From CAXTEJ01 sp964243295 (GTDB taxonomy: Bacteria; Actinomycetota; Actinomycetes; Actinomycetales; Angustibacteraceae), in contig CAXTEJ010000007.1 of the NCBI GenBank assembly GCA_964243295.1, forward strand, positions 30,247 to 94,246: a DNA stretch of 64,000 nt, written 5' to 3'. Both the position numbers and the translations under genes were made by a program. Shown here piece after piece: positions 26,470-35,594 of this stretch (its first letter is position 1; the number at the start of each line of letters is the position of its first letter). The notes beneath the pieces are model-generated. The model was not told the origin of the DNA. It saw only the letters and a program-made list of their open reading frames with translations, and searched no databases.

Positions 26470-27066
26470 TCAGGCCTGGTCGAGCGGCGCCGTGAGCGCC
26501 ACCACGAGGCTGTCCTGCAGCCAGGTGAGGAAGTCGTAGAGGGCGAGCATCGTGCCCAGGCCCATGCCGGCCTCGCTGTCCGGCTCGTCGGCCTCGACGG
26601 TGGCCGCGAGCGCCGCCGCGAGACGCTCGTGGTCGTCGTCGGTGCGAAGCCCGAGTCGCTCCGCGATGACCAGCCGGACGTCGGTCAGCGCGACGACCCA
26701 GGCGGTGGCCTCCGCGTCGTCGAGCACCAGGGCGCCGTCGCGCTGCAGGCTCGCGCGGGCCAGCGCGAGGCCAGCACGCTTGCGCTCGCGCAGCCCGAGC
26801 TCGGTGTAGCGGCGAAAGTCCGCGCTCGCCTCCGGGTCGTCACGGTGGGCATCGGGCAGCAGGCGGGCCAGAGCGGGGTCGGCGGGCGGTGCGGTGCTGG
26901 TGCCGATGCCCACGAGGACGGCGAGCGGGTCGGTCTCGGTCTGGCCGGCGTCCTCGCCGAGCAGGTCGTGCACCTGGGTGAGCAGCGACCCGACGAGCGC
27001 GCGCTCGTCGGCGTCGAACCGGGCGCGCACCTGGCCGCGGCGGGTGCGGTAGAAGCCGCGGGCCAT
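26470..27066 (-). CDS. DUF2017 family protein
   Basis: A 198-residue, mainly helical protein of the DUF2017 family, invariably next to clpS in actinomycetes. It begins MARGFYRTRRGQVRARFD and has the conserved DFRRYTELGLRERKRAGL and TDVRLVIAERLGL segments. Its function is unknown; the constant pairing suggests a link to Clp proteolysis. The ATG overlaps the clpS stop by one base (TGATG). Confidence 0.9.
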   Translation of the reverse strand: MARGFYRTRRGQVRARFDADERALVGSLLTQVHDLLGEDAGQTETDPLAVLVGIGTSTAPPADPALARLLPDAHRDDPEASADFRRYTELGLRERKRAGLALARASLQRDGALVLDDAEATAWVVALTDVRLVIAERLGLRTDDDHERLAAALAATVEADEPDSEAGMGLGTMLALYDFLTWLQDSLVVALTAPLDQA

Positions 27067-27365
27067 CAGTCGTCCTTCTGCATCGTCGCCCACAGGCCGT
27101 AGCCCTGCAGCGCCTCGACGTCGCGCTCCATGGCCTCGCGGCTGCCGTGGCTGACGGCGGCGCGGCCGCGCTGGTGGACGTCGAGCATGAGCTCGTCGGC
27201 CTTGTCCTGGGTGTAGCCGAAGTAGCTGCGGAACACGAAGCTGACGTAGGACATGAGGTTGACCGGGTCGTTCCACACCAGCGTCACCCACGGCACGTCG
27301 ATGGCCTGCTCGAGATCCGAGAGCGGCTCGTCGAGCTCGACCGGTGACGTCACCACGGCCTCCAC
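27066..27365 (-). CDS. clpS: ATP-dependent Clp protease adaptor ClpS
   Basis: A 99-residue N-recognin that delivers N-degron substrates to the Clp ATPase. WVTLVWNDPVNLMSYVSFVF contains the acidic and hydrophobic pocket residues, and the C-terminal EAMERDVEALQGYGLWATMQ is typical of ClpS. GTG 27363-27365 was chosen; the start region is divergent from pncB with only 14 bases between start codons, so the promoters overlap. Confidence 0.95.
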   Translation of the reverse strand: MEAVVTSPVELDEPLSDLEQAIDVPWVTLVWNDPVNLMSYVSFVFRSYFGYTQDKADELMLDVHQRGRAAVSHGSREAMERDVEALQGYGLWATMQKDD

Positions 27366-27380
27366 TCTAGGCTCGCGCGG
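27344..27380 (+). promoter_or_regulatory. Leaderless promoter of pncB
   Basis: GTGACG (27344-27349), 18 bases, then TAGGCT (27368-27373), six bases and the GTG start of pncB at 27380. The predicted start site is the first base of the start codon, the same arrangement as orn. Confidence 0.6.
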
Positions 27381-28723
27381 TGACCCATGCGCTCCCGACG
27401 ACGTCCCCTGTGGACACCGCCACCCGCCCCGAGTCCTCAGCGCTGCTGACCGACGCCTACGAGCTCACGATGCTGCAGGCGGCGCTGCGCAGCGGTGCTG
27501 CCACGCGCCGCTGCGTGTTCGAGGTGTTCGCCCGCCGGCTGCCCGACGGGCGCCGCTACGGCGTGGTCGCCGGCACCGGCCGGCTGCTCGACGCGATCGA
27601 GTCGTTCCGCTTCGGCGAGGCCGAGATCGACCGGCTGGCGGCGGCCGGCACCGTGGACGACGCCACGCTGGGCTGGCTGCGCGAGCACCGCTTCACCGGC
27701 TCGGTGTGGGGCTACGGCGAGGGCGACTGCTTCTTCCCCGGGTCGCCCATCCTCGTCGTCGAGGGCACCTTCGCCGAGGCCGTGCTGCTCGAGACCGTGG
27801 TGCTGAGCATCCTGAACCACGACTGCGCCGTCGCTGCGGCCGCGAGCCGGATGGTGACCGCCGCCGGTGAGCGGCCGCAGATCGAGATGGGCTCACGGCG
27901 CACCCACGAGCAGGCCGCCGTCGCCTCGGCGCGCGCCGCCTACGTCGCCGGGTTCACCGCGACGAGCAACCTCGAGGCCGGACGCCGGCACGGCGTGCCC
28001 ACGGCCGGCACCAGCGCCCACGCCTTCACGCTGCTCCACGACGACGAGCGCGCCGCCTTCGCCGCCCAGGTGGCGAGCCTCGGCGCGGGCACGACGCTGC
28101 TGGTCGACACCTACGACGTGCCGGCGGCGGTCCGCACGGCCGTCGAGGTGGCCGGCACCGGCCTCGGCGCCGTGCGCCTGGACTCCGGCGACCTGCTCGC
28201 GCAGGCCGGGACGGTGCGGGAGCAGCTGGACGACCTCGGCGCGACCTCGACGCGCATCATCGTCACCGGCGACCTCGACGAGTACGCCATCGCCGCGCTC
28301 GCCGCCGCGCCCGTCGACGGCTACGGCGTCGGCACCTCGCTCGTCACCGGCTCGGGCCACCCCACCGCCGCGCTGGTCTACAAGCTGGTCTCGCGGGCCG
28401 ACGACCGGGGCGTGATGGTCGGCGTCGCCAAGAAGAGCAAGGACAAGGTGAGCGTGGCCGGCCGCAAGTGGGCGATGCGCCGGCGCGGCCCGGACGGCGT
28501 CGCCCAGGCCGAGGTGATCCGGGTCGGCGGGGCGCCGACCGACGACGGCGACGACCGGCCCCTGCTCGTCGAGCTGGTGCGCGACGGCGAGGTCGTCGGC
28601 CGCGAGCCGCTGGCAGCCGCCCGCGACCGGCACCGGGCCGCGGTCGCCGAGCTGCCGCCGTCCGCCACGCAGCTCTCGCGCGGCGAGCCTGCGATCCCCA
28701 CCGTCTACGAGGACCCGGCCTGA
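27380..28723 (+). CDS. pncB: Nicotinate phosphoribosyltransferase
   Basis: A 447-residue enzyme of the Preiss-Handler route that joins nicotinate and PRPP to form nicotinate mononucleotide. Motifs include LLTDAYELTMLQAAL at the N-terminus, IEMGSRRTHEQAAV, GTSAHAFTLLHDDE (with the catalytic His region) and VRLDSGDLLAQA. It is co-transcribed with pncA, whose ATG overlaps its stop by one base, so the pair converts nicotinamide to nicotinate mononucleotide. Confidence 0.96.
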   Translation: MTHALPTTSPVDTATRPESSALLTDAYELTMLQAALRSGAATRRCVFEVFARRLPDGRRYGVVAGTGRLLDAIESFRFGEAEIDRLAAAGTVDDATLGWLREHRFTGSVWGYGEGDCFFPGSPILVVEGTFAEAVLLETVVLSILNHDCAVAAAASRMVTAAGERPQIEMGSRRTHEQAAVASARAAYVAGFTATSNLEAGRRHGVPTAGTSAHAFTLLHDDERAAFAAQVASLGAGTTLLVDTYDVPAAVRTAVEVAGTGLGAVRLDSGDLLAQAGTVREQLDDLGATSTRIIVTGDLDEYAIAALAAAPVDGYGVGTSLVTGSGHPTAALVYKLVSRADDRGVMVGVAKKSKDKVSVAGRKWAMRRRGPDGVAQAEVIRVGGAPTDDGDDRPLLVELVRDGEVVGREPLAAARDRHRAAVAELPPSATQLSRGEPAIPTVYEDPA

Positions 28724-29310
28724 TGGCGCACGAGCAGCCGACCGCGCTGGTCGTGGTCGACGTCCAGAACGACTTCTGCGAGGGCGGTTCGCTCGCCGTC
28801 GCGGGCGGGTCGCAGGTCGCCTCAGCGGTGGCGACGCACGCCGCAGGCGGCACGTACGCCGCGGTGGTGGCGACGAAGGACTGGCACCACGACCCCGGTG
28901 AGCACTTCAGCGACGACCCCGACTACGTCGACAGCTGGCCCGCGCACTGCCGCGCCGAGAGCACCGGCGCCCAGCTGCACGACGCGCTGTCGGGCACGGC
29001 GTTCGACGCGGTCTTCCGCAAGGGCGCGCAGGCCGCGGCCTACTCCGGCTTCGAGGGCGTCTCGGACGACGAGGGCTCGGTCGGTCTCGCGAGCTGGTTG
29101 CGCGGCAACGAGATCCAGGCCGTCGATGTCGTGGGCATCGCGACCGACCACTGCGTGCGCGCCACAGCGCTCGACGCGGTCCGCGCGGGGTTCAGCACCC
29201 GCGTGCTGCTCGACCTCACCGCCGGCGTCGCACCCGACACCACGCGGCGGGCGCTGGAGGAGCTGCGCGCCGCGGGTGTCGAGCTCGTGGGCGAGCCGCT
29301 GCTGGGGTGA
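28723..29310 (+). CDS. pncA: Nicotinamidase
   Basis: A 195-residue isochorismatase-fold enzyme that deamidates nicotinamide to nicotinate. The catalytic triad is Asp13 (VVVDVQNDF), Lys100 (VFRKGAQ) and Cys144 (TDHCVRATAL); the metal site is TKDWHHDPGEHF with a later His in WPAHC. It feeds its product to the upstream pncB, to which it is coupled (TGATG). Confidence 0.96.
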   Translation: MAHEQPTALVVVDVQNDFCEGGSLAVAGGSQVASAVATHAAGGTYAAVVATKDWHHDPGEHFSDDPDYVDSWPAHCRAESTGAQLHDALSGTAFDAVFRKGAQAAAYSGFEGVSDDEGSVGLASWLRGNEIQAVDVVGIATDHCVRATALDAVRAGFSTRVLLDLTAGVAPDTTRRALEELRAAGVELVGEPLLG

Positions 29311-29343
29311 CACGCCGGGCGGAGGCCGCGGCCGACGTCCGGC

Positions 29344-30126
29344 TCAGGCCTGGCGAGGCTGCGGCGGCACCCGCACCGGGTGGACGACGCAGGTGCTCGC
29401 TGCCTTGTCGTGCACGGCCTGCCGCTTGTCGTCCCGCAGCGGCCACAGCGAGTCGACGAGGGTGTAGATCGGCCCCACGGTCGGCACCTGGCCGGGCAGC
29501 ACGGACGACGCCCAGCGCAGCAGCACCGCCCGCGCAGGCAGCGACGGCTCGGCCCGCAGCCGCACCCGCAGCCCGAGCATCAGCTTGCCGGGCGTCGCCT
29601 GCCGCCACAGCAGGAAGCTGATCTCGTAGACCGCGCCGACCGCCAGCTGCACCAGCGAGATGGTGAGCAGGTCGCGGATGGTCGCCCCGTCGTAGATCGC
29701 GAACGGGTCGAACGAGCCGCTGGCCGACTGCTGCTCGGTGACGTCGCGCACGTGGCGGATGAAGTCCGTGAGCAGCGGCAGGCTCAGCAGCAAGCCGATC
29801 GCGCCGGCGATCACGTTGTCGATCACGCGGGCCCCGGCGCGGCGACCCCACGACGCGAGCCTGACGCCGTCCGGGGTGGTGGGCCCGGCCTGCCACTGGT
29901 GGGGCTGGCCGTGGGTCTGCTGGGCGTGGGGCAGGTGACCAGCAGGGTGCTGCCCCGGCTGCGCGGGCCGCTGACCGGTTTGTGCCGCACCGGCCGGAGC
30001 GAGGTAGCCCCCGACCGGCTCGACGCGCTCGAAGGTGTCGTCGGTCCAGCGCCCGCCGTCCCACCAGCGCATCCGGTCAGGGGCCTGCGGGTCCGGGTAC
30101 CAGCCGGGTCCTGGAGCGGTTGTCAT
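29344..30126 (-). CDS. RDD family membrane protein with N-terminal DUF2510 motif
   Basis: A 260-residue protein. The N-terminus GWYPDPQAPDRMRWWDGGRW is the DUF2510 cell-envelope motif; a Gln/His/Pro-rich linker follows; the C-terminal RDD domain (LASWGRRAGARVIDNVI, ATPGKLMLGLRV, DDKRQAVHDKAASTCVV) has about three membrane helices. RDD proteins may act in transport, but the role is unproven. The start is ATG 30124-30126, 42 bases from the divergent permease start. Confidence 0.88.
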   Translation of the reverse strand: MTTAPGPGWYPDPQAPDRMRWWDGGRWTDDTFERVEPVGGYLAPAGAAQTGQRPAQPGQHPAGHLPHAQQTHGQPHQWQAGPTTPDGVRLASWGRRAGARVIDNVIAGAIGLLLSLPLLTDFIRHVRDVTEQQSASGSFDPFAIYDGATIRDLLTISLVQLAVGAVYEISFLLWRQATPGKLMLGLRVRLRAEPSLPARAVLLRWASSVLPGQVPTVGPIYTLVDSLWPLRDDKRQAVHDKAASTCVVHPVRVPPQPRQA

Positions 30127-30168
30127 CTCGCCATGCTCGCAGGTGACTTCACACCTACCGTGACGGCC

Positions 30169-31659
30169 ATGACCGTGTTGCGCACCAAGCCCATCGAGGA
30201 CGTGCTGGCGCAGACGACGGCCGAGCCCGGCGCCGACGCGCCCAAGCTCAAGAAGACGCTGGGGCCGTTGAGCCTCATGGGCTTCGGCATCGGGGTGGTC
30301 ATCGGCACCGGCATCTTCACGCTCACCGGCGTCGAGGCGAAGAACCACGCCGGACCCGCTGTGGTCGTGTCGTTCCTCATCGCCGGGGTCGTCAGCGCGC
30401 TCGCCGCGCTGTGCTACAGCGAGCTGGCCAGCAGCGTCCCCACCGCGGGCAGCGCCTACACCTACGCCTACGCGACGATGGGTGAGATCTTCGCCTGGAT
30501 CATCGGCTGGGACCTCATCCTCGAGTTCGCGCTGGGCGCGTCGGTCGTCGCGCGCGGGTGGTCGAGCTACCTGCAGAACCTGTTCGACCTGCCCACGACG
30601 TTCCTGGGTGAGGACTCGGTCGTCAACCTCGGTGCGATCGGCATCGTCGTGGTGCTCGGCGTCGTCGCCGTCCTCGGCATCAAGGAGGCGTCGCGGGTCA
30701 CCAACGCCCTGGTCGCGCTCAAGATCGCCATCTGCGTCTTCGTCATCGTGGCCGGTGCCTTCTACGTCAAGCGCGGCAACCTGACGCCGTTCGTGCCGGC
30801 GTCCGAGCCGGTCGCGGAGGGCACCTCGGGCCTGAAGCAGCCGTTGAGCCAGGCGCTGTTCGGCATCGAGCCGTCGGCCTACGGCATCGCGGGCGTGCTC
30901 ACCGCCTCAGCGGTGGTGTTCTTCGCCTACACCGGTTTCGAGGTGGTGGCCAACCTCGGGGAGGAGACCAAGAACCCCGCCCGCGACCTGCCCCGCGGGC
31001 TGCTCGGCACCCTCGCCATCGCGACGCTGCTGTACGTCGGCGTCTCGCTCGTCGTGACGGGCATGGTCGACTACCGCCAGCTCGACGAGGGCGCCCCCAT
31101 CTCGAGCGCGTTCGACGCCGTCGGAGCGGGTTGGGCCTCGACGCTGGTGTCGATCGCCGCCGTGTCGGGGCTGACCTCGGTGATCCTCGTCAACGTCGTC
31201 ACGATGGGCCGCATCGGCTACGCCCTCGGCCGCGACGGTCTGCTGCCCCCCGCCGTCGCCAAGATCCACCCCCGCTGGGGCACGCCTTACCGCGTCACCG
31301 TCGCGTTCGTGACCCTGGTCGCCGTGATCGCCGGGCTGGTGCCGCTGGCCCAGCTCGCCGACCTGGTGTCGATCGGCACGCTGTTCGCCTTCGTCATCGT
31401 CTCCATCGCCGTGCCGATCCTGCGGCACACCCGGCCCTCGCTCAACCGCCCGTTCCGGGTGCCGCTGTCGCCGGTGCTGCCGGTCGTGTCGGCCCTGGCA
31501 TGCCTCTACCTCATGACCAACCTGAGCATCGAGGTGTGGATCCGCTACGTCGTCTGGATGGCGCTCGGCCTGCTGCTCTACCTGACCTACGGCCGCCGCA
31601 ACGCCCGCCTGGCCCACGCCCGCACCGGCCAGACCGACGCAGCCTCCTCGCGCGCCTGA
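30169..31659 (+). CDS. APC superfamily amino-acid permease (cationic-type)
   Basis: A 496-residue transporter with about twelve to thirteen transmembrane helices. The N-terminal GFGIGVVIGTGIFTLTGVEA and the central FFAYTGFEVVANLGEETKNP are signatures of the APC cationic amino-acid transporter family. The start is ATG 30169; TACCGT at 30156-30161 places the transcription start next to the ATG, so it is probably leaderless. An ATG at 30133 would add 12 residues but lies upstream of that element. The substrate is not determinable. Confidence 0.92.
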   Translation: MTVLRTKPIEDVLAQTTAEPGADAPKLKKTLGPLSLMGFGIGVVIGTGIFTLTGVEAKNHAGPAVVVSFLIAGVVSALAALCYSELASSVPTAGSAYTYAYATMGEIFAWIIGWDLILEFALGASVVARGWSSYLQNLFDLPTTFLGEDSVVNLGAIGIVVVLGVVAVLGIKEASRVTNALVALKIAICVFVIVAGAFYVKRGNLTPFVPASEPVAEGTSGLKQPLSQALFGIEPSAYGIAGVLTASAVVFFAYTGFEVVANLGEETKNPARDLPRGLLGTLAIATLLYVGVSLVVTGMVDYRQLDEGAPISSAFDAVGAGWASTLVSIAAVSGLTSVILVNVVTMGRIGYALGRDGLLPPAVAKIHPRWGTPYRVTVAFVTLVAVIAGLVPLAQLADLVSIGTLFAFVIVSIAVPILRHTRPSLNRPFRVPLSPVLPVVSALACLYLMTNLSIEVWIRYVVWMALGLLLYLTYGRRNARLAHARTGQTDAASSRA

Positions 31660-31671
31660 TCCGCACGCGAG

Positions 31672-31702
31672 GAGGCCCGGTCCCACCGCGGGACCGGGCC
31701 TC
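31672..31702. terminator. Bidirectional hairpin terminator
   Basis: A 13-bp perfect inverted repeat (31672-31684 and 31690-31702) lies between the permease and the convergent thioredoxin gene. The arm begins with the same GAGGCCCGGTC as the terminator at 63676. Confidence 0.85.
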
Positions 31703-31722
31703 GTCGTGCGTCGTGCCGGCCG

Positions 31723-32136
31723 TCAGAAGGACGTCGGGTCCGTGCTCGCCCGCGGCGTGGCCGCGGCCGACTGCGCCGCCGCCTGCTGCTCGGCGTACTG
31801 CACCCGGACCTCGTCCATGTCGAGGCCCCGCACCTGGGTGATGAGGTCCTCGAGCACCGGCTGGGGGACGGCCCCGGGCTGGCCGAAGACCGGGATGCCG
31901 TCGCGGTAGACGATCAGCGTCGGGATCGAGCTGATGCCGTAGCGACCGGCGAGCTCGGGCTCGGCCTCGGTGTCGACCTTGGTGAACACCACGTCCGGGT
32001 TGGCCTGCGACACCTTCTCGTAGACCGGTCCGAACTGCCGGCAGGGGCCGCACCACTCGGCCCAGAAGTCGATCAGGACGATGCCCTCGCCCACCGTGGT
32101 GTCGTGGGTGTCGAGAGTCAGCTCACGCGTTGCCAT
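31723..32136 (-). CDS. trxA: Thioredoxin
   Basis: A 137-residue thioredoxin with active-site WAEWCGPCRQF (Cys29, Cys32) and the cis-Pro loop SSIPTLIVY. It carries a ~30-residue low-complexity Ala/Gln-rich C-terminal tail not found in the minimal 105-residue fold. ATG 32134-32136 was chosen at the start of homology. It could be the electron donor for the peroxiredoxin at 18.3 kb, but no thioredoxin reductase is nearby. Confidence 0.93.
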   Translation of the reverse strand: MATRELTLDTHDTTVGEGIVLIDFWAEWCGPCRQFGPVYEKVSQANPDVVFTKVDTEAEPELAGRYGISSIPTLIVYRDGIPVFGQPGAVPQPVLEDLITQVRGLDMDEVRVQYAEQQAAAQSAAATPRASTDPTSF

Positions 32137-32177
32137 GACGGTCACAACACGCGAGCCAGGCCAAGTTGTTCCGGCGG

Positions 32178-33959
32178 TCAGCGCTGCCCGACGAACCAGC
32201 GCCGCAGCGTGTCGATGCGCGCCCTCACCTGCTCGGCGCCGGCCTGCGGCACCGCCGGCCCGCCGCAGACCCGCCGCAGCTCGCCGTGGACGGTCGCGTG
32301 CGGCTGGCCGGTGCGCTTGGCCCAGGCGCCGACGAGCTGGTGCAGCTCCTTGCGCAGAGCCGCGACCTCGCGGTGGGTGGCGACGGACGCCGGCTCGGCG
32401 ACCGGCTCGGGCGCGGCGACGGTGGCACCGCGCCGCCTGCGGCTCGCCACCTGGCTGGCCTGCCGCTGGCGCAGCACGTCGGCGACCTGGTCGGCGTCGA
32501 GCAGGCCGGGCAGGCCCAGGTAGTCCTGCTCCTCCTGGCTGCCGACGTCGGCGGCGGTGCCGAACTCGCCGCCGTCGAAGAGCACGCGGTCGAACTCGGC
32601 CTGCGCGTCGAGCGCCTGGAACGGCATGAGCTCCAGCTCGCCGGACGCCTTCTCGGGGCGGTTCGCGGCGGCCGTCATCGCGTCCTCGGGCGACCACGTG
32701 TCGCCCTCGGCGGACGCCGGACGGTCGAGCACGTGGTCGCGCTCGAGCTCCAGCTGCGCCGCGTGCACCATCAGCGTCGGCACGCTCGGCACGAACACCG
32801 ACGCGGTCTCACCGCGACGGCGGGCTCGCACGAACCGGCCCACGGCCTGGGCGAAGAACAGCGGCGTCGCGATCGACGTGGCGTAGACGCCCACCGCGAG
32901 CCGAGGCACGTCGACGCCCTCCGACACCATGCGCACCGCGACCATCCACCGCTGGTCGCCGGTCGCGAACGCCTCGATGCGCTCGGAGGCGCCGGCGTCG
33001 TCGGACAGCACGACCACCGGCGGCTCACCAGTCAGCCCCCGCAGCACCGAGGCGTAGGCGCGGGCCTGCGCGTGGTCGGTGGCGATCACGAGCCCGCCGG
33101 CGTCCGGGACGCCGCGGCGCACCTGCGACAACCGGGTGTCGGCCGCTCGCAGCACCGACGGGATCCACTCCCCCGCAGGGTCGAGCGCGGTGCGCCAGGC
33201 GTGAGCGGTCATGTCCTGCGTCAGCGGCTCCCCGAGCCGGGCGCTCACCTCGTCGCCGGCGCGGGTGCGCCAGCGCATCTGCCCGGAGTAGGCGAGGAAC
33301 AGCACCGGCCGCACGACGCCGTCGCGCAGGGCGTCGCCGTAGCCGTAGGTGAAGTCGGCCTGCGACCGGCGCACGCCGGCGGCGTCCTCGGTGTAGGTGA
33401 CGAACGGGATCGCGCTGGTGTCGGAGCGGAATGGCGTGCCCGTCAGGGCGAGGCGCCGGGTGGCGGGCTCGAAGGCCTCGCGGACGGCGTCGCCCCACGA
33501 CAGCGCGTCGCCGCCGTGGTGCACCTCGTCCAGGATGACCAGCGTGCGCGCGCCGCGGGTGCGAGCGTGGTGCAGCGTCGGCCGGCTCGCGACCTGGGCG
33601 TAGGTGACGGCGACGCCGTGGTAGTCCCGGCCGGTGCCGCCCTGGGCGTTGCTGAACTGGGGGTCGATGCTGATGCCGACGCGGTGCGCGGCGTCCGCCC
33701 ACTGCCGCTTGAGGTGCTCGGTGGGCGCGACGACCGTGATGCGCTGCACCTCGCCGCGGCCGAGCAGCTCGGTGGCCACCCGCAGCGCGAACGTGGTCTT
33801 GCCGGCGCCCGGCGTCGCGACGGCGAGGAAGTCGCGCGGCGCGAGCTCGAGGTAGGAGTCGAGGGCCCGCTGCTGCCAGGCCCGCAGCTTCGCCGCGGTA
33901 CCCCAGGGGGCCCGGCCGGGGAAGGCGGGAGGCAGGTGGGATGCGGCGGAGGTGCTCAC
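32178..33959 (-). CDS. DEAD/DEAH-box helicase (SF2, XPB/type-III-restriction-like)
   Basis: A 593-residue superfamily 2 helicase. Walker A is TPGAGKTTFAL, motif Ia VVAPTEHLKRQW, motif II ILDEVHHGG, motif III ALTGTPFRSD, motif V VRMVSEGVDVPRLAVGVYAT and motif VI AQAVGRFVRARR. The C-terminal ~150 residues are helical and basic (LRKELHQLVGAWAKR). The GTG start at 33959 lies ten bases after a TAGGCT hexamer. This helicase type is common in actinomycetes; its role is unclear, DNA repair being most likely. Confidence 0.9.
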   Translation of the reverse strand: MSTSAASHLPPAFPGRAPWGTAAKLRAWQQRALDSYLELAPRDFLAVATPGAGKTTFALRVATELLGRGEVQRITVVAPTEHLKRQWADAAHRVGISIDPQFSNAQGGTGRDYHGVAVTYAQVASRPTLHHARTRGARTLVILDEVHHGGDALSWGDAVREAFEPATRRLALTGTPFRSDTSAIPFVTYTEDAAGVRRSQADFTYGYGDALRDGVVRPVLFLAYSGQMRWRTRAGDEVSARLGEPLTQDMTAHAWRTALDPAGEWIPSVLRAADTRLSQVRRGVPDAGGLVIATDHAQARAYASVLRGLTGEPPVVVLSDDAGASERIEAFATGDQRWMVAVRMVSEGVDVPRLAVGVYATSIATPLFFAQAVGRFVRARRRGETASVFVPSVPTLMVHAAQLELERDHVLDRPASAEGDTWSPEDAMTAAANRPEKASGELELMPFQALDAQAEFDRVLFDGGEFGTAADVGSQEEQDYLGLPGLLDADQVADVLRQRQASQVASRRRRGATVAAPEPVAEPASVATHREVAALRKELHQLVGAWAKRTGQPHATVHGELRRVCGGPAVPQAGAEQVRARIDTLRRWFVGQR

Positions 33960-34077
33960 GGTGGGGTCGAGCCTAACCAGTCCGGACGACGGACATGCCG
34001 GGCGGCGAGGTCGGTCGGGGCCGGCGTCCGGCGTGCTATGCGGGCGCGTCGCACGGCGCGTCGGCGGCGCAAGCGAA

Positions 34078-34127
34078 CGGCCCGGCGCCCCGACGTCCGG
34101 TCTCGGACGTCGGCAGGCGCCGGGCCG
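34078..34127 (-). terminator. Long hairpin terminator after the secreted metalloprotease gene
   Basis: Arms 34078-34099 and 34104-34127 pair over about 22 bp with a two-base bulge and a GTCT loop, 18 bases beyond the protease stop. Confidence 0.8.
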
Positions 34128-34144
34128 CGGGCGGGTGTCGCGCC

Positions 34145-35095
34145 CTAGTGCCGATAGGCCGCCCACTGGCCCTGCAGGCGCGAGATCTGGCCGGAGCTGA
34201 AGGTGTCCATGCAGGAGTCGTAGGTGTAGTCCATGTAGTTCTTGATCGGGTCGGGGCCCGTAGCGGTGCAAGTGTCGCGACCGGTCGGGCACTCGAAGGC
34301 GGGTGACGCCTCGGCCGGGGTGTCGTCGACCAGGTCGCCGCTGCCTCGGCATCCGCCTTGGAAGGTGTGGTAGAGCCCGACCCAGTGCCCGACCTCGTGG
34401 GTGCCGGTGTCGCCCTCGGCGTAGTTGGTGGCCGTGCCGCCGGGCAGCGACTGGTCGAGCACGACCACGCCGTCCATGCTCGGGCTCTTGGCGTAGCTGG
34501 CGGGGAACGTCGCCCAGCCCAGCAGGTCGTTCGACAGGTTGGCCGTGTAGATGTTCAGCGTCTTCTTGTCGCCCTCACGCAGCGTGGACTTCATGGCCTG
34601 CTCAGCGGCACTGCCCTGGGTCAGGTTGTACCAGCTCGCGTTGACGGTGGTGTCGGTGTCCTTGAACGCGAAGCTCAGGCCGGTGTCGGCGTAGGCGCTC
34701 TGCAGGACGGCGATCTGGCGGGCGATCTGGTCGTCGGTGACCATGCCGTTGACGCCGTCGGTGATGCGGTGCACGTAGACGGGCACGGTCGTCGGGGTGA
34801 AGGGCGCGGCCGGCGAGCTGCCCGAGCCCCTGCCGCCGTTCGGCTTGAGGCCCTTGGCCGCCAGCGTGCGCGAGAAGTCGGCCTCGAGGTCACCGACCTG
34901 CTTGGCACTCAGCTCGTTGCCGTCGGCGCGCGAGCCCTTGCCGCGGGCGCCCACGGCGTCGGCGTGCACCTCGCAGTCGGCGGCCGACACGACCGGCGCC
35001 GCCGCGGCCTGGGCGGGCACCGACGCGGCGAAGGGAGCGGCGACGAGGGCGGTGCCGAGCGCCAGCGCGAGCAGGGGACGGGGCAGGTGACTCAT
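34145..35095 (-). CDS. Secreted zinc metalloprotease (M43/pappalysin-like zincin)
   Basis: A 316-residue exported protease. The signal peptide ends near VPAQAAAA. Zinc ligands are in HEVGHWVGLYH (His233, His237, His243, catalytic Glu234), with the Met-turn region NYMDYTYDSCM. Cysteine pairs around GGCRGSGD, FECPTGRDTC and DSCM suggest disulfides in the catalytic domain. This HExxHxxGxxH form with a late Met-turn is characteristic of M43 peptidases. The ~80 residues after the signal may act as a propeptide. It is a single gene with its own terminator. Confidence 0.92.
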   Translation of the reverse strand: MSHLPRPLLALALGTALVAAPFAASVPAQAAAAPVVSAADCEVHADAVGARGKGSRADGNELSAKQVGDLEADFSRTLAAKGLKPNGGRGSGSSPAAPFTPTTVPVYVHRITDGVNGMVTDDQIARQIAVLQSAYADTGLSFAFKDTDTTVNASWYNLTQGSAAEQAMKSTLREGDKKTLNIYTANLSNDLLGWATFPASYAKSPSMDGVVVLDQSLPGGTATNYAEGDTGTHEVGHWVGLYHTFQGGCRGSGDLVDDTPAEASPAFECPTGRDTCTATGPDPIKNYMDYTYDSCMDTFSSGQISRLQGQWAAYRH

Positions 35096-35231
35096 GGGTT
35101 CTCCGAGGGTGCTGGCGACGCCGGGAGCGTCGCGAGACCGCAGACGCTAACGGTGATGACCGTCTCGTGGGGGTTTGCACCCGCACGGATCCGCCGGCAC
35201 CCCGCGGCCGCGGGATCGCGAGTCGCGCTGG

Positions 35232-35555
35232 TCAGTCCTCGCCGTCCTGCGGTGCGCGCAGGCCCTCGTAGATCTCCTTGCAGGTGGGGCACACCGGGAA
35301 GCGGTTGGGGTCGCGGCCGGGCACCCACACCTTGCCGCACAACGCCTTCACCGGCTCACCGCTCAGTGCGCTCTCGAGGATCTTCTCCTTGCGCACGTAG
35401 TGCGAGAAGCGCTCGTGGTCGCCGGGCTCGGTGACCTCCTGCTCGACGAGCTCGCGCTCGAGCACCGTCGTGCCCTGTCGCGACGGCTCGTCCGGCGCAC
35501 CGGGCTGGCCGGGTGTCGGGTCGGGGGGCTCACCCGTCGTCATGGAGCTGCTCAT
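35232..35555 (-). CDS. DUF3039 family protein (zinc-ribbon-like)
   Basis: A 107-residue protein. After a disordered acidic N-terminus the conserved DUF3039 core reads ERFSHYVRKEKILESALSG, then ALCGKVWVPGRDPNRFPVCP and TCKEIYEGL. The Cys-Gly and Cys-Pro-x-Cys residues could form a zinc site. The family is nearly universal in actinomycetes and its function is unknown. Confidence 0.88.
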   Translation of the reverse strand: MSSSMTTGEPPDPTPGQPGAPDEPSRQGTTVLERELVEQEVTEPGDHERFSHYVRKEKILESALSGEPVKALCGKVWVPGRDPNRFPVCPTCKEIYEGLRAPQDGED

Positions 35556-35594
35556 GGCACCACCCTAGGACGAACCCGCGGCTGCGGGAGCGGG

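Noticed and set aside
32137..32697. Upstream extension of the thioredoxin frame
   Set aside because: It overlaps the end of the helicase gene in another frame and has no thioredoxin homology.
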